The notes: generated by a model not told the origin, from the letters alone. 11,439 bases of DNA from an uncultured Lachnospiraceae bacterium (GCA_910585895.1 CAJUHY010000070.1:1-11439), one strand, 5' to 3'; numbered from the stretch's first letter, positions 1 to 7,779 are shown. Made by a program: numbers and translations.

Positions 1-339
1 GTTTGCCAGCTTCCATTTGACCTGAAAAACAAATCCTTTCTGAGAAAGGTCGCCATCCTGGAAATTATCTTTTTCAAAATCAAACAGCACGGAAAGATTC
101 AGTTTATTATTTTTGACATTATCTGCCATATAACGAAAAAGGGTCGTTGCGCCCCAGCCGGGCTGTACCTGAATGTCCACCAACCTGTTTGTCGCAATCG
201 CTTTATGGATTTCGCTGACACGACTTTGCGCAATCCTCGCCAAACGAACGTTCCCTTCATCCAGTTTAATCAGATGCGGAAAATCATATTCCTCCAATCC
301 AACGACTTCTTTCCAGTACCCAAAATTACTTTTACTCAT
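1..339 (-). CDS. P-loop NTPase-like protein lacking the Walker A lysine (N-terminal part, runs off the left edge)
   Basis: Only the first 113 codons are in the window; the reading frame is open to base 1. The start at 339 is chosen because GGAGGG (bases 347-352, minus strand) lies 7 nt upstream. An ATG at 345 in the same frame sits only 1 nt from that site. The gene starts inside the last codons of the NACHT gene (8-nt overlap), so the two are probably translationally coupled. After about 55 residues that look helical, a hydrophobic strand (LVDIQV) leads into PGWGATTLFRYM at about residues 59-70. This has the shape of a P-loop followed by its helix, but Ala stands where the GKT lysine should be. 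A second strand, LSVLFDF, follows. I do not recognise the family. It could be a degenerate NTPase partner of the NACHT protein, an NTPase using a lysine elsewhere, or a chance resemblance. The gene is clearly real, but its function is unknown. Confidence 0.72.
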   Translation of the reverse strand, partial: MSKSNFGYWKEVVGLEEYDFPHLIKLDEGNVRLARIAQSRVSEIHKAIATNRLVDIQVQPGWGATTLFRYMADNVKNNKLNLSVLFDFEKDNFQDGDLSQKGFVFQVKWKLAN

Positions 340-3262
340 CTTCATTCCCTCCATCCGCAAAAACTGCACCACGTGCCTGTAAAAAATCGGTATAATACTT
401 ACTCAATCCTACATTATTGGAAAAATCTGCTCCCTCACATGATATTTTAGCCTCAATCGGTTCTCCTGTCAGGGTATAATAGGAATCACTTTTCTGAAAC
501 ACAGACAAACAAGCGCCTGAGAACGCAAGATATTCACCATTCTCCGATACGCTGAATCCTTTAATCCGTTCAGCTTCTGGTTTATATTTATAATCCTCAA
601 ACTTCCACTCCATATCTATTGGCTGATAATCGCTTTGCTGTTCCTTTAGATTCACCTCATATACATCATACTGTCTGTCATGGCTATTCTCTGCCGCCAC
701 CAGCAATTTCCCTTTCTCACCGGCCCAGCTCAGGAAAAATTTCCCCGCAGTCGGAAGCTTTAAAATACTCTGCATATCCAGTAATAATTCTTCTTCTGGA
801 ATCTCACCAATCACTTCTGCCACCGACATGCCAAACACACCCCGACCGACAACAGAATAAATTAACCTGTCGCCAGCAAAACAGATATCATCGAATTGTA
901 AATGTTCCGTGTGCAGAATCCCTGTTCCAATGACTTCTCCTTTGGTCTTTCCTGTTAATTTCACTAATTCCAGAAGCCGTTTATCGCCCAATGTATAGGC
1001 AACGAAACTTTCCCCTTCACTATTGGAATAATAATGGATATCCGAAATCCTGTCCTCACCATTCCCTAAACTACCCTCTACTTTTATTTTATGCCTGTTT
1101 CCCGTATTCCAGTTATAACGGTATATCTCCTGATTTTCTGCCCCCACATAAACGCATTTCTCATTATTTGTGTGTGCAATTGACTGCAGACCGCTGTGGG
1201 CAATATATACATTCCTCAGTTCTCCATTATTATCAATATAACCGACCCAGCCATCGGAGGAAGCGGTATAAATGCCGCCGCGGTCGCCTGCCAGGTCATT
1301 GATGATGTCATCCTGTATATTCATGACACTCTGGTTCCTATCATTGATTCGGTAAGTGAGCACACCGCCATTTTGCGTCCCAGCCACCACACACAGAGTA
1401 TCCTTCTGATTCAAAAACGCACACTTCTTCATCTGCCCATGCTCGCCCCATTCGGTCTGTGCCAGATCCGTTCCGCGGAAATTCGCCCCTTCCAGCTTTG
1501 TATAGGAGAAATCTGCCCCAGCTAAATCCGAACCATGAAAGTCCGCCCCAGCTAAATCCATGCCCCGGCAATCAGCTCCTCGCAAGGGTCTGCGCCACAA
1601 ATCCATCTTTACATTTTTCCATTGTTCCTTACAGCGTGGAATCAGGTCACAGAGCAATGTCAATGCATTAGAACCGCAATATCCAACCTCACTGTGACGC
1701 CTATATTTCACATATTCAAGCTGCCTTTGCAGGAAGTCAAACTCTCTTTCTTCCTCTTTCTCATTCTCGTTCTCTTTTTTCAACATTGTACAAATCCATT
1801 CCCTTACCTCGCGGATTAAAAGATAATCCCGAATCAAGGTCTGGGAGGAATCCATGCCAGGTTCTGCCTGTAACTCCTGTAAGGCAAAGTTTGCCCATAT
1901 AAATTCCTGAAACGCCGCCAGACAAAACTCCATTCTGTCTTCTTGATAATCAATTTTTACAAAATCAAAATCCTTCAACACCTGGATAGCCCAACTTTCT
2001 CGCTCTTTCCCAATCGTTTTTTTGTATTGCGTCAGGGAAATGCTGCGGTTTAACCCGGAATACAAGGTCTGGGAGATCAGTTCTTTGATAAACCCTTCTT
2101 CTGTGATATGATTCTTTTGCTTCCACTCCTCAAACACAATCTCCAGAAATTGATATGTTCCAACTTTGACTCTTTCAAAATCAATTTTGGCAGAAATTGC
2201 CTTGAAATGCCGCACGAGCAGCCGCAGATTCAAGGGCTTTTCAAAGATATCGCTGTTCATCTCCCAACGTCTGCCAACCCACTCAGGCACATCAGGAATC
2301 AACGGCTCTTCTTCTTTTCCTTGTTGTTCTTCATTCTTGTAATTTAAATAATCTATCACAGACGCCTGGTCAAACCCATTTAGCTTATATAACCTGACAT
2401 TCTGCAACAGGTTTCCCTTGATTTTCAACTGCTGCTGATAGAAAGAACGCCTGCATGTAATCAAAGCACGTCCCCTCTTCTCCCACAGAGACTGCATTTG
2501 CTGCAAATCCTGTTTTACCTGCGGCACTTGCCGTGCACTGCGCATCTGATCCCAGGCATCCAGTACGACCATGAAGATTCCCTGCTGGCATAACTTTTCA
2601 AACACCGAATAGACCATCGCTACCTTATAGCTGCCGAACAATTCCGTCTCAATAAACTTATCAAAATCTCCGCTGCGAAAGCGGTTTAAGTCAAACACAA
2701 AGGGAAAGGATGCCCTCCCCGCTAAAAACGGTTCCTTAATCTCCTCTGCCACATAGGAACGGATGCCCTGACAATAGGAACTCTTTCCCAACCCATATTC
2801 CGCCAGCAGCAGCCGCAGATTCCGGTTGCTTTCCGGCTCTGTCTCTAAGTCTTGTTCCCAGAAACTTCTGATAAATGCAAAGGAACGTTCCGGCCTGCCA
2901 TCCGTATCGTCATTGATTCTGGTCTCGATATATGGGATGCCATTGTTTTCTTTCTGCCATGCTCCATACTGCTCCTTATATCTGGCGCAAACCCGCCCCA
3001 ACCGGCAGCTTCTCCAGACAATCTCCCGAAACGTCTTCCTTGCTGTGCCGACCACATTGCCATTGTCCCATTTTTCTACCAATATCTCTCCACTATCCTC
3101 AATCCGATAACGGTAAGTTAAGATATGTTCCTCTAACGGTTCCGGCATGGAAACTTCCACAAAACATCCCTCTTCGTCCACCGTTGGTTCTGCCTCTACT
3201 TCCATGGCAAGCAGTTCCGATAAAATCTTAATTATCCCACTTTTTTCCATCTGCGTAGTCAT
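332..3262 (-). CDS. NACHT/STAND-type NTPase with pentapeptide repeats and C-terminal beta-propeller-like region
   Basis: A 976-residue multidomain protein. An N-terminal region of about 125 residues precedes a P-loop NTPase: Walker A AEYGLGKSS at 154-162, Walker B FMVVLDAWDQM at 230-240, and a sensor-like strand with arginines, RALITCRRSF, at 265-274. A helical stretch (about 290-550) follows, as expected for the winged-helix and arm region of NACHT/STAND ATPases. Pentapeptide repeats (A-D/N-F/L pattern, e.g. LAGADF) occupy about 560-601. Residues about 605-935 are rich in short beta strands with Gly-Asp turns and resemble a WD40-like propeller, though no canonical GH...WD repeats are visible. 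The C-terminus (about 940-969) returns to a pentapeptide-like GADF followed by a LQARGAVF cap. Proteins of this layout are known as bacterial and cyanobacterial STAND sensors, several of which act in phage defence; that role here is inferred from neighbours. The ATG has GAGGGG just upstream (minus strand, about 3266-3271). It lies 27 bp after the HNH gene and overlaps the next gene. An ATG at codon 5 is an alternative start. Confidence 0.85.
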   Translation of the reverse strand: MTTQMEKSGIIKILSELLAMEVEAEPTVDEEGCFVEVSMPEPLEEHILTYRYRIEDSGEILVEKWDNGNVVGTARKTFREIVWRSCRLGRVCARYKEQYGAWQKENNGIPYIETRINDDTDGRPERSFAFIRSFWEQDLETEPESNRNLRLLLAEYGLGKSSYCQGIRSYVAEEIKEPFLAGRASFPFVFDLNRFRSGDFDKFIETELFGSYKVAMVYSVFEKLCQQGIFMVVLDAWDQMRSARQVPQVKQDLQQMQSLWEKRGRALITCRRSFYQQQLKIKGNLLQNVRLYKLNGFDQASVIDYLNYKNEEQQGKEEEPLIPDVPEWVGRRWEMNSDIFEKPLNLRLLVRHFKAISAKIDFERVKVGTYQFLEIVFEEWKQKNHITEEGFIKELISQTLYSGLNRSISLTQYKKTIGKERESWAIQVLKDFDFVKIDYQEDRMEFCLAAFQEFIWANFALQELQAEPGMDSSQTLIRDYLLIREVREWICTMLKKENENEKEEEREFDFLQRQLEYVKYRRHSEVGYCGSNALTLLCDLIPRCKEQWKNVKMDLWRRPLRGADCRGMDLAGADFHGSDLAGADFSYTKLEGANFRGTDLAQTEWGEHGQMKKCAFLNQKDTLCVVAGTQNGGVLTYRINDRNQSVMNIQDDIINDLAGDRGGIYTASSDGWVGYIDNNGELRNVYIAHSGLQSIAHTNNEKCVYVGAENQEIYRYNWNTGNRHKIKVEGSLGNGEDRISDIHYYSNSEGESFVAYTLGDKRLLELVKLTGKTKGEVIGTGILHTEHLQFDDICFAGDRLIYSVVGRGVFGMSVAEVIGEIPEEELLLDMQSILKLPTAGKFFLSWAGEKGKLLVAAENSHDRQYDVYEVNLKEQQSDYQPIDMEWKFEDYKYKPEAERIKGFSVSENGEYLAFSGACLSVFQKSDSYYTLTGEPIEAKISCEGADFSNNVGLSKYYTDFLQARGAVFADGGNEDE
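1515..1559 (-). repeat. Direct repeat from the pentapeptide-coding segment
   Basis: An identical 15-bp sequence (GCCCCAGCTAAATCC on the plus strand) occurs at 1515-1529 and 1545-1559, exactly 30 bp apart. In the protein this is two turns of the pentapeptide coil (10 residues, DLAGAD repeated at about 569-584). It reflects the repeat structure of the NACHT protein rather than a mobile or regulatory element, and the near-identical codons suggest recent duplication or gene conversion within the coil. Confidence 0.7.
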
Positions 3263-3289
3263 TTGCCCCTCTCTTTCTCCGTTGTACTT

Positions 3290-4522
3290 TTATGAAAGTT
3301 CCGATAACTGTTCCAAAATATCAGATACTAACTTAGATAATGGACGCTGCCCCCATTCTTCTACACGTATATTACTAAAAAAGAGCATATCCATTGCCAT
3401 TCTATCAACCTCGTCTGAATCTTTCTTATTTTCTCCCATCTTTTCCCTAAGCATAGGACAAATTACCGTCTTTACATAGTTTTCATCAAAATAATATCTG
3501 TTCCGCAGGATATCCCTGATTTCCTGCTTGTGCTCCTTATATATTTCTTCCAGTTTGAACCCACCGATAGAAGCAATTATCCGTTCTCGCAATTCTGCGT
3601 CCTCTATCCCGGACAGCCTTTCTTCCACACGAAGGTCACTGCTTAAATAAATGTCTTCCTTCCCCATAAATTTTATGTAAAATGAATCGCTTTGCCCACA
3701 GAGGAAGTTTAGAATATTGCCCTCCTTTTCAACTATCTCTTGTTTAATAACTGGAATAACCCGAAACACGGCATCTTTGCCAAACTCCTGGTCATAGGGG
3801 TATATTATTTTTTCTTTTTTATTCGATTTATTGCTATTGCATACGCCACAGCTTGGAATTAAATTAAACAAGCTTACTGCAAGATATGGATACTCTGATT
3901 GACTGTAAAAATGATCAAACGTTGCCCGGGTTGTCTTAAAAATTTCCCCCTCTCGCAGTTCCTCTGGGGAAGGTAGGGTTACTGTATATATTTGGTTGCA
4001 ATATGGGCACACCCGGACATGCAAGTTTCTTAACAGCCAATAAGCTTCATCCTGCTCACTTACAAACTTGTCATAATTAAATATCTTCTGGCAGCACTCC
4101 CGTGCCTTTATCTTTTCCTCTGCGTCTTTTGGCATTGAGCAGGCAGCAATAATTTCATCCAGACATTCCAGCATTGTCTGTTTCTCGCCACAGCCACCAA
4201 AACTGCGCGGCATTTCCTCCGGTCCTGCAAGCAGGCAGCGTAACTTTTCTTTATTCACTTCATCCGAGCCCTTATCGAACAGATAATTATACAAGTTCGT
4301 ATATTTAATTTTTAAATCGTTTGCCGTTTCTTTTGTTAAATCCCTCTTTGGGGATTTGTTATCTTTATTCTCCTTTTTTGATATGCCATCTTTACTCTTT
4401 TCAGATACCTCTTCTGGTACAATATCCTCCTTATTAAACCTTACATATTTAGAAATCCTCTTCAAATACTCATTGCGCAAACGAGAATATTCTGCTTCAT
4501 CCTCAATGTTTATTTTAATCAC
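3290..4522 (-). CDS. HNH endonuclease of the ATPase-linked (Septu PtuB-like) type
   Basis: A 410-residue predicted nuclease. The core lies at about 171-235: a first zinc pair CPYC (C172, C175), then FDHF with the probable catalytic His H204 (202-205), then NLIPSCGVCN with a second zinc pair (C225, C228) and N229, followed by lysines. This order (CxxC, DH, N, CxxC) is the treble-clef HNH fold used for metal-dependent DNA or RNA cutting. Family knowledge: HNH proteins of this form paired with an upstream ABC/SMC-like ATPase make up Septu and are effectors of some retrons, where the ATPase restrains or directs the nuclease. Residues 30-65 are highly charged and probably flexible; the C-terminal 170 residues are unassigned. 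The start is GTG; no nearby in-frame ATG exists and only a distant GGAG precedes it. It overlaps the ATPase stop by 8 nt, so it is probably translated by coupling, which would help keep the two products in proportion. The defence role is inferred. Confidence 0.85.
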   Translation of the reverse strand: MIKINIEDEAEYSRLRNEYLKRISKYVRFNKEDIVPEEVSEKSKDGISKKENKDNKSPKRDLTKETANDLKIKYTNLYNYLFDKGSDEVNKEKLRCLLAGPEEMPRSFGGCGEKQTMLECLDEIIAACSMPKDAEEKIKARECCQKIFNYDKFVSEQDEAYWLLRNLHVRVCPYCNQIYTVTLPSPEELREGEIFKTTRATFDHFYSQSEYPYLAVSLFNLIPSCGVCNSNKSNKKEKIIYPYDQEFGKDAVFRVIPVIKQEIVEKEGNILNFLCGQSDSFYIKFMGKEDIYLSSDLRVEERLSGIEDAELRERIIASIGGFKLEEIYKEHKQEIRDILRNRYYFDENYVKTVICPMLREKMGENKKDSDEVDRMAMDMLFFSNIRVEEWGQRPLSKLVSDILEQLSELS

Positions 4523-6401
4523 TCTGTTTTACTCGCTCCAATAATCTACTACAGTTCTTCAGATAACGCTTTATCTGTGTGCCAAATAATGGTTCTGCCA
4601 ATAAATCGGCAGTTTCTTCATACTCCACAATTTCAATAACTATTTCCTCAAGCCTTTCCTTCGATTGCTTACCTTGCCCATACATATCCATCAGATCTTT
4701 TTCTATGTTTTCAAGCCCCTTAACCGCCTTATTAATTTTGGCGCTTGCAAACGCTCCTATCACACCATGCTGGAGGAAAAAAGCATCATTATACAAGACA
4801 TAGATATTCTGCCCAAAGGTATGTTTCCTCCTATCATCAACCTCCTTATTTCCCTCAGAGGTTTTTTTCAGGCAGGTAACTGCCTGTCCCGGCATATCCG
4901 AAAGCATAATCGGCGAATGGGTCGAAATCCAAACCTGCTTTTTCCCGCAGCCATCGCTTAAAGCTGTTACGATTTCATTTATCAGTTTCCTTTTCCAATC
5001 TGGATGAAATGTATTATCAGGTTCATCCAATAAATACCATATATTTTTGCTGCATTCAGGAAGTTGAGGTATAGAATCCTTATTGCTCTTTAATTCTGAA
5101 AATAACTCTGCCATGCTTTTTTGCCCGCTGCTTGCAACCCAGCTGAAATGAATATTTTCCAGATGAGAAGCTATTGGATAGTAAACCTTCCAGAAACTTG
5201 TAAAAATTTTTTTATTCTCTTTTAAATTTATTATCCATGCATGCGTCTCCCCCTCTGTTTTATCTGTCGCTGTCTGTTCTGCCCAGCCCTTAAAAAACTG
5301 ATTATCTCCCTTGTTTCCAATAAAATCCATCGCTTGATTCACATAACCGCCTATATCCCCCCAATAATTTCCGTAATCTTCTCTGTGTATGCTATTCTGG
5401 TAAGAATTATGGCATTCGTCAAACAACTCTTTAAAAAAATCTTTTAAGCTTTTTCCCCCGTTCTGTATAAAATCTTCATATTGAATAATATCATCTCGAA
5501 ATATCTTCTCTAAGCTATCCTCAATCTGATTCCTACCATTGTCCCGATATTTCTTCCCCCATTTTAACATCTTAATAACTAACCCCATAAATACTTCATA
5601 CAAAAACCTGATTCTCAGCCAATCTTCTTGGGAACTACTTGCTGTGTTATTGCTAATCTTTTCCATAAGTTCCTGAAATTCTCCCTGCATATCCTTTTTA
5701 TGATGTGACAGCAAACCGTCTAATTCATTGAACGAATATGTGTGGATTTCCATTAAAATATAATCAATCGGAAATTTCTCATCTTCTAAGGCAACATTAA
5801 TCTGCCTGTCAAATTCATAGTGCTCAAAATTTCTCGTAATATCTTCCCCCATCACATGTCCATGGGCATTTGCTTGCCGCAGCCTGTAAGGCAACGAGCA
5901 GTCCTGAAATATATCATAACCGGCTATCTTCAGTTCTGTCATCGTGTTAGAGCAATAGACAAGCTGAACATCCTCAAAAAAATCTGAAAAATACCCATTT
6001 TCATGCAATTCCATCTTACGAATATTTGTAGAAATTGGTATTTCCTCTCTTTCCGAGAAAGCAATATATGCCAAATCATCATTATCTTTAAAAACTAGAA
6101 TTCCTGTTTCCATCGGCAACTGTTTTTGGGAGAGCTGACAAATCCATTGACAGATGAAGCGCATAACCGTCGTTTTCCCTGCCCCATTTTTCCCTACCAA
6201 GAGGTTGACTTCCAAAATGTCTTTACCCCAAAATTCTGCTGACAACTTTTTCTTGCATTTCTCTTCCCTTAAAATTATTTTGCCGTCATCCTCTGTTCTT
6301 ATATCAAATAATTCTTTCGTTGAAAAATTGAATTTCTGTTTATGAAATCCATGAGATTCTCCAATGTACATAAATGCCAATGTCTTTTTTCTCATTTTCA
6401 A
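4515..6401 (-). CDS. ABC/SMC-type AAA ATPase (Septu PtuA-like)
   Basis: A 628-residue soluble ATPase. Walker A GKNGAGKTT is at 70-78, after a strand (DILEVNLLV) typical of SMC/RecF-like ATPases. A long insertion rich in helices (about 200-400) separates it from the ABC signature-like ASSGQKSM at 423-430. Walker B WYLLDEP is at 455-461 with a D-loop DNTFHP at 462-467, and the H-loop STHSP has H495. A conserved-looking tail segment (about 528-560, TFGQNIYVLYNDAFFL onward) matches what I recall of AAA_21-type ATPases paired with HNH nucleases. No TOPRIM nuclease domain follows, so this is not an OLD nuclease. It probably dimerises head to tail on ATP and controls the HNH protein encoded next, as PtuA does with PtuB; this is inference. 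The start given is TTG, 5 nt after AGGAG. An ATG two codons later (6395) is 11 nt from the same site and is a fair alternative. Confidence 0.87.
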   Translation of the reverse strand: MKMRKKTLAFMYIGESHGFHKQKFNFSTKELFDIRTEDDGKIILREEKCKKKLSAEFWGKDILEVNLLVGKNGAGKTTVMRFICQWICQLSQKQLPMETGILVFKDNDDLAYIAFSEREEIPISTNIRKMELHENGYFSDFFEDVQLVYCSNTMTELKIAGYDIFQDCSLPYRLRQANAHGHVMGEDITRNFEHYEFDRQINVALEDEKFPIDYILMEIHTYSFNELDGLLSHHKKDMQGEFQELMEKISNNTASSSQEDWLRIRFLYEVFMGLVIKMLKWGKKYRDNGRNQIEDSLEKIFRDDIIQYEDFIQNGGKSLKDFFKELFDECHNSYQNSIHREDYGNYWGDIGGYVNQAMDFIGNKGDNQFFKGWAEQTATDKTEGETHAWIINLKENKKIFTSFWKVYYPIASHLENIHFSWVASSGQKSMAELFSELKSNKDSIPQLPECSKNIWYLLDEPDNTFHPDWKRKLINEIVTALSDGCGKKQVWISTHSPIMLSDMPGQAVTCLKKTSEGNKEVDDRRKHTFGQNIYVLYNDAFFLQHGVIGAFASAKINKAVKGLENIEKDLMDMYGQGKQSKERLEEIVIEIVEYEETADLLAEPLFGTQIKRYLKNCSRLLERVKQSD

Positions 6402-6426
6402 CTATACTCCTATACGATCCTATTCT

Positions 6427-7638
6427 TTAATATCCCATACAGTTCCCCCAGAACTTCTCCAAAACCTCCATCCTGTCCTCTTCCTCCGCAAAAAACTCGC
6501 CAAACACCCCTATATAACTTCCATACACAAACTTTTCCGGTTCATCCGTCCCGCAAAAGAAGGTGCGAAAACTGCCTTCCTCCCTTTCAAACCATTCCGT
6601 TATCGAGGAATACGACTCCAGCCCCGCATACGTCCTGCCCATTTTGGCTTTAATTTTGCCGATGGCTAAGCACTTTTGCGGATACCTTATCTCTTCCGTG
6701 CCGATTCCCTGCACAGCCTTCCAGAAATGCTTTCCATACATACAGGCTGCTAAGATTGTGCCAAACCCCCATCTCGCATTAATTTCAACTGCATAAAGCT
6801 GATTATCTTCTGCCAAGACGAAATCCACATTAAAAAAACCATAATATCCGTTCTCGCCTAACATCTTCCCAATCTTGTCCGTCATCTGGCGGATTTGGTC
6901 TTTCTGGGCTTCATCCAAGAAGGCCGGGAACAGCAGCCCTTCATATGCAATCTGGCGATAAAGCACCTGCTCTGTTATGATGGGGATAAAAACACTTCCT
7001 CCATCTCTGCGGACCACTCCCATGGCTGCAAATGACTGCCGGTGGGGGATATATTCACTTAACAGCAGTTCTTGTCCGTTATCCTCCTCTTGCGTACGCG
7101 CCCAATAACGTTTGAAATCTTCCTCAGAGGATAGGACAGACATCTGATACCCACCTGACAAAGACGGCTTCTTGATTATCAGCTTCTTATGTTTCTCTAG
7201 CAAGTTATCTAATTGATTCCGAGCTGACGAAAATCCATGATACAAGTATGTCTTGGGAGTCGGAACCTGTATTTTGGCAAACTGGTTATACTGCCACCAT
7301 TTATCATTGCAGGTTTCTGCTATTTTTCCGGTCGCAGTCATGGAAAATAGATTCTCATTTTGCGGCAATCCTGCACCGCTGAACGAAATAACGGTTGCTT
7401 TCTTATCCAACGGCAGAAGTTTTGAAAAAAAACGATTCATATCGTCCGGCTCCATCTGCACAACTGACTGCTCCGTCTCAAAGGGAATAAAGATTTTATT
7501 CCAGCCGGTTCTTGACTTGCCATGATAGGAGTTTACCAAAACGATATCCTGTTTTTGTACGCCAGTTTCATGCATGAACGAAGGCAGCAGAAAATCAAAC
7601 CTGGAATCCAGCAGCCAATATACTTTTTTCTGGTTCAT
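6427..7638 (-). CDS. ATP-grasp domain protein (putative carboxylate-amine/thiol ligase)
   Basis: A 403-residue protein with an N-terminal pre-ATP-grasp region (about 1-105) and an ATP-grasp fold. Supporting motifs are NDK at 111-113 in the lead-in helix, KLIIKKPSLSGGYQM at about 152-166 (nucleotide-binding lysines and Gly-rich loop), LLLSEYIP at 191-198 (adenine-pocket Glu and backbone segment), NVDF at 270-273 and AVEINARWG at 283-291, where E285, N287 and R289 are the expected Mg-ATP and phosphate ligands. These enzymes activate a carboxylate as acyl phosphate and join it to an amine or thiol. The substrate cannot be read from the sequence. No carrier-protein, peptide-precursor or biosynthetic neighbour is visible, so a small-molecule or protein-modifying role is equally possible. 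It is the first large gene of the minus-strand operon, 25 bp before the ATPase, and starts in an ATGA overlap with a short ORF. A moderate AGGG/AAGAGG purine tract precedes the ATG. Confidence 0.85.
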   Translation of the reverse strand: MNQKKVYWLLDSRFDFLLPSFMHETGVQKQDIVLVNSYHGKSRTGWNKIFIPFETEQSVVQMEPDDMNRFFSKLLPLDKKATVISFSGAGLPQNENLFSMTATGKIAETCNDKWWQYNQFAKIQVPTPKTYLYHGFSSARNQLDNLLEKHKKLIIKKPSLSGGYQMSVLSSEEDFKRYWARTQEEDNGQELLLSEYIPHRQSFAAMGVVRRDGGSVFIPIITEQVLYRQIAYEGLLFPAFLDEAQKDQIRQMTDKIGKMLGENGYYGFFNVDFVLAEDNQLYAVEINARWGFGTILAACMYGKHFWKAVQGIGTEEIRYPQKCLAIGKIKAKMGRTYAGLESYSSITEWFEREEGSFRTFFCGTDEPEKFVYGSYIGVFGEFFAEEEDRMEVLEKFWGNCMGY

Positions 7639-7691
7639 CCTCTTACCCTGTTCCTCTCACTACTCGATTCGTGTTGTACCTTAAATAACAT
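7635..7691 (-). CDS. Possible 18-codon leader ORF overlapping the ATP-grasp start
   Basis: An ATG at 7691 opens 18 codons (MLFKVQHESSSERNRVRG) and stops with TGA in the ATGA shared with the ATP-grasp start codon. The stop-start overlap is the arrangement used for translational coupling. The ribosome site is weak (AAGAAAG close to the ATG), and the predicted transcription start lies only about 5-10 nt upstream, so the ORF would be nearly leaderless. It is short enough to arise by chance. No family is recognised. Confidence 0.25.
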   Translation of the reverse strand: MLFKVQHESSSERNRVRG

Positions 7692-7701
7692 ATTCTTTCT
7701 T

Positions 7702-7734
7702 ATTTTATAGTACAGTTTTGTCGTATTTTGTCAT
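7702..7734 (-). promoter_or_regulatory. Predicted promoter of the ATP-grasp/ATPase/HNH/NACHT operon
   Basis: Read on the minus strand: a -35-like ATGACA (7734-7729), a 16-bp spacer, and TACTAT (7712-7707), with TATAAAAT overlapping just downstream as an alternative -10. A TG lies directly upstream of TACTAT. It lies about 65 bp upstream of the ATP-grasp ATG. The -35 is embedded in a set of 10-bp-spaced direct repeats, which suggests an activator or repressor acts there. Confidence 0.45.
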
Positions 7735-7742
7735 ATTTTGTC
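7716..7742 (-). repeat. Three direct repeats at exact 10-bp spacing upstream of the operon
   Basis: GACAAAA on the minus strand (TTTTGTC on the plus strand) occurs at 7716-7722, 7726-7732 and 7736-7742, each 10 bp from the next. The outer two share the longer TGACAAAATA form. One turn of the helix per repeat places the copies on one DNA face, across the -35 region of the predicted minus-strand promoter. Direct repeats at such spacing are typical of binding sites for tandemly bound regulators such as OmpR-family response regulators. No cognate regulator is identified. Confidence 0.5.
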
Positions 7743-7779
7743 AATCCGCCTTTTCTTTTCCAATGACCAATTTTTACAC

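Noticed and set aside
173..3231. Several plus-strand open frames of 60-110 codons opposite the NACHT gene
   Set aside because: They overlap a long gene with clear domains on the other strand, lack convincing ribosome sites and show low-complexity Ser/Pro/Leu composition typical of antisense shadows.
4515..6401. OLD-family nuclease (ATPase with TOPRIM domain)
   Set aside because: The segment after the H-loop is only about 130 residues and shows no TOPRIM acidic motifs; the nuclease function is supplied by the separate HNH gene.
7425..7432. Run of eight A in the ATP-grasp gene as a phase-variation switch
   Set aside because: Runs of 7-8 A/T occur several times in these AT-rich genes, the frame is intact, and nothing points to switching.
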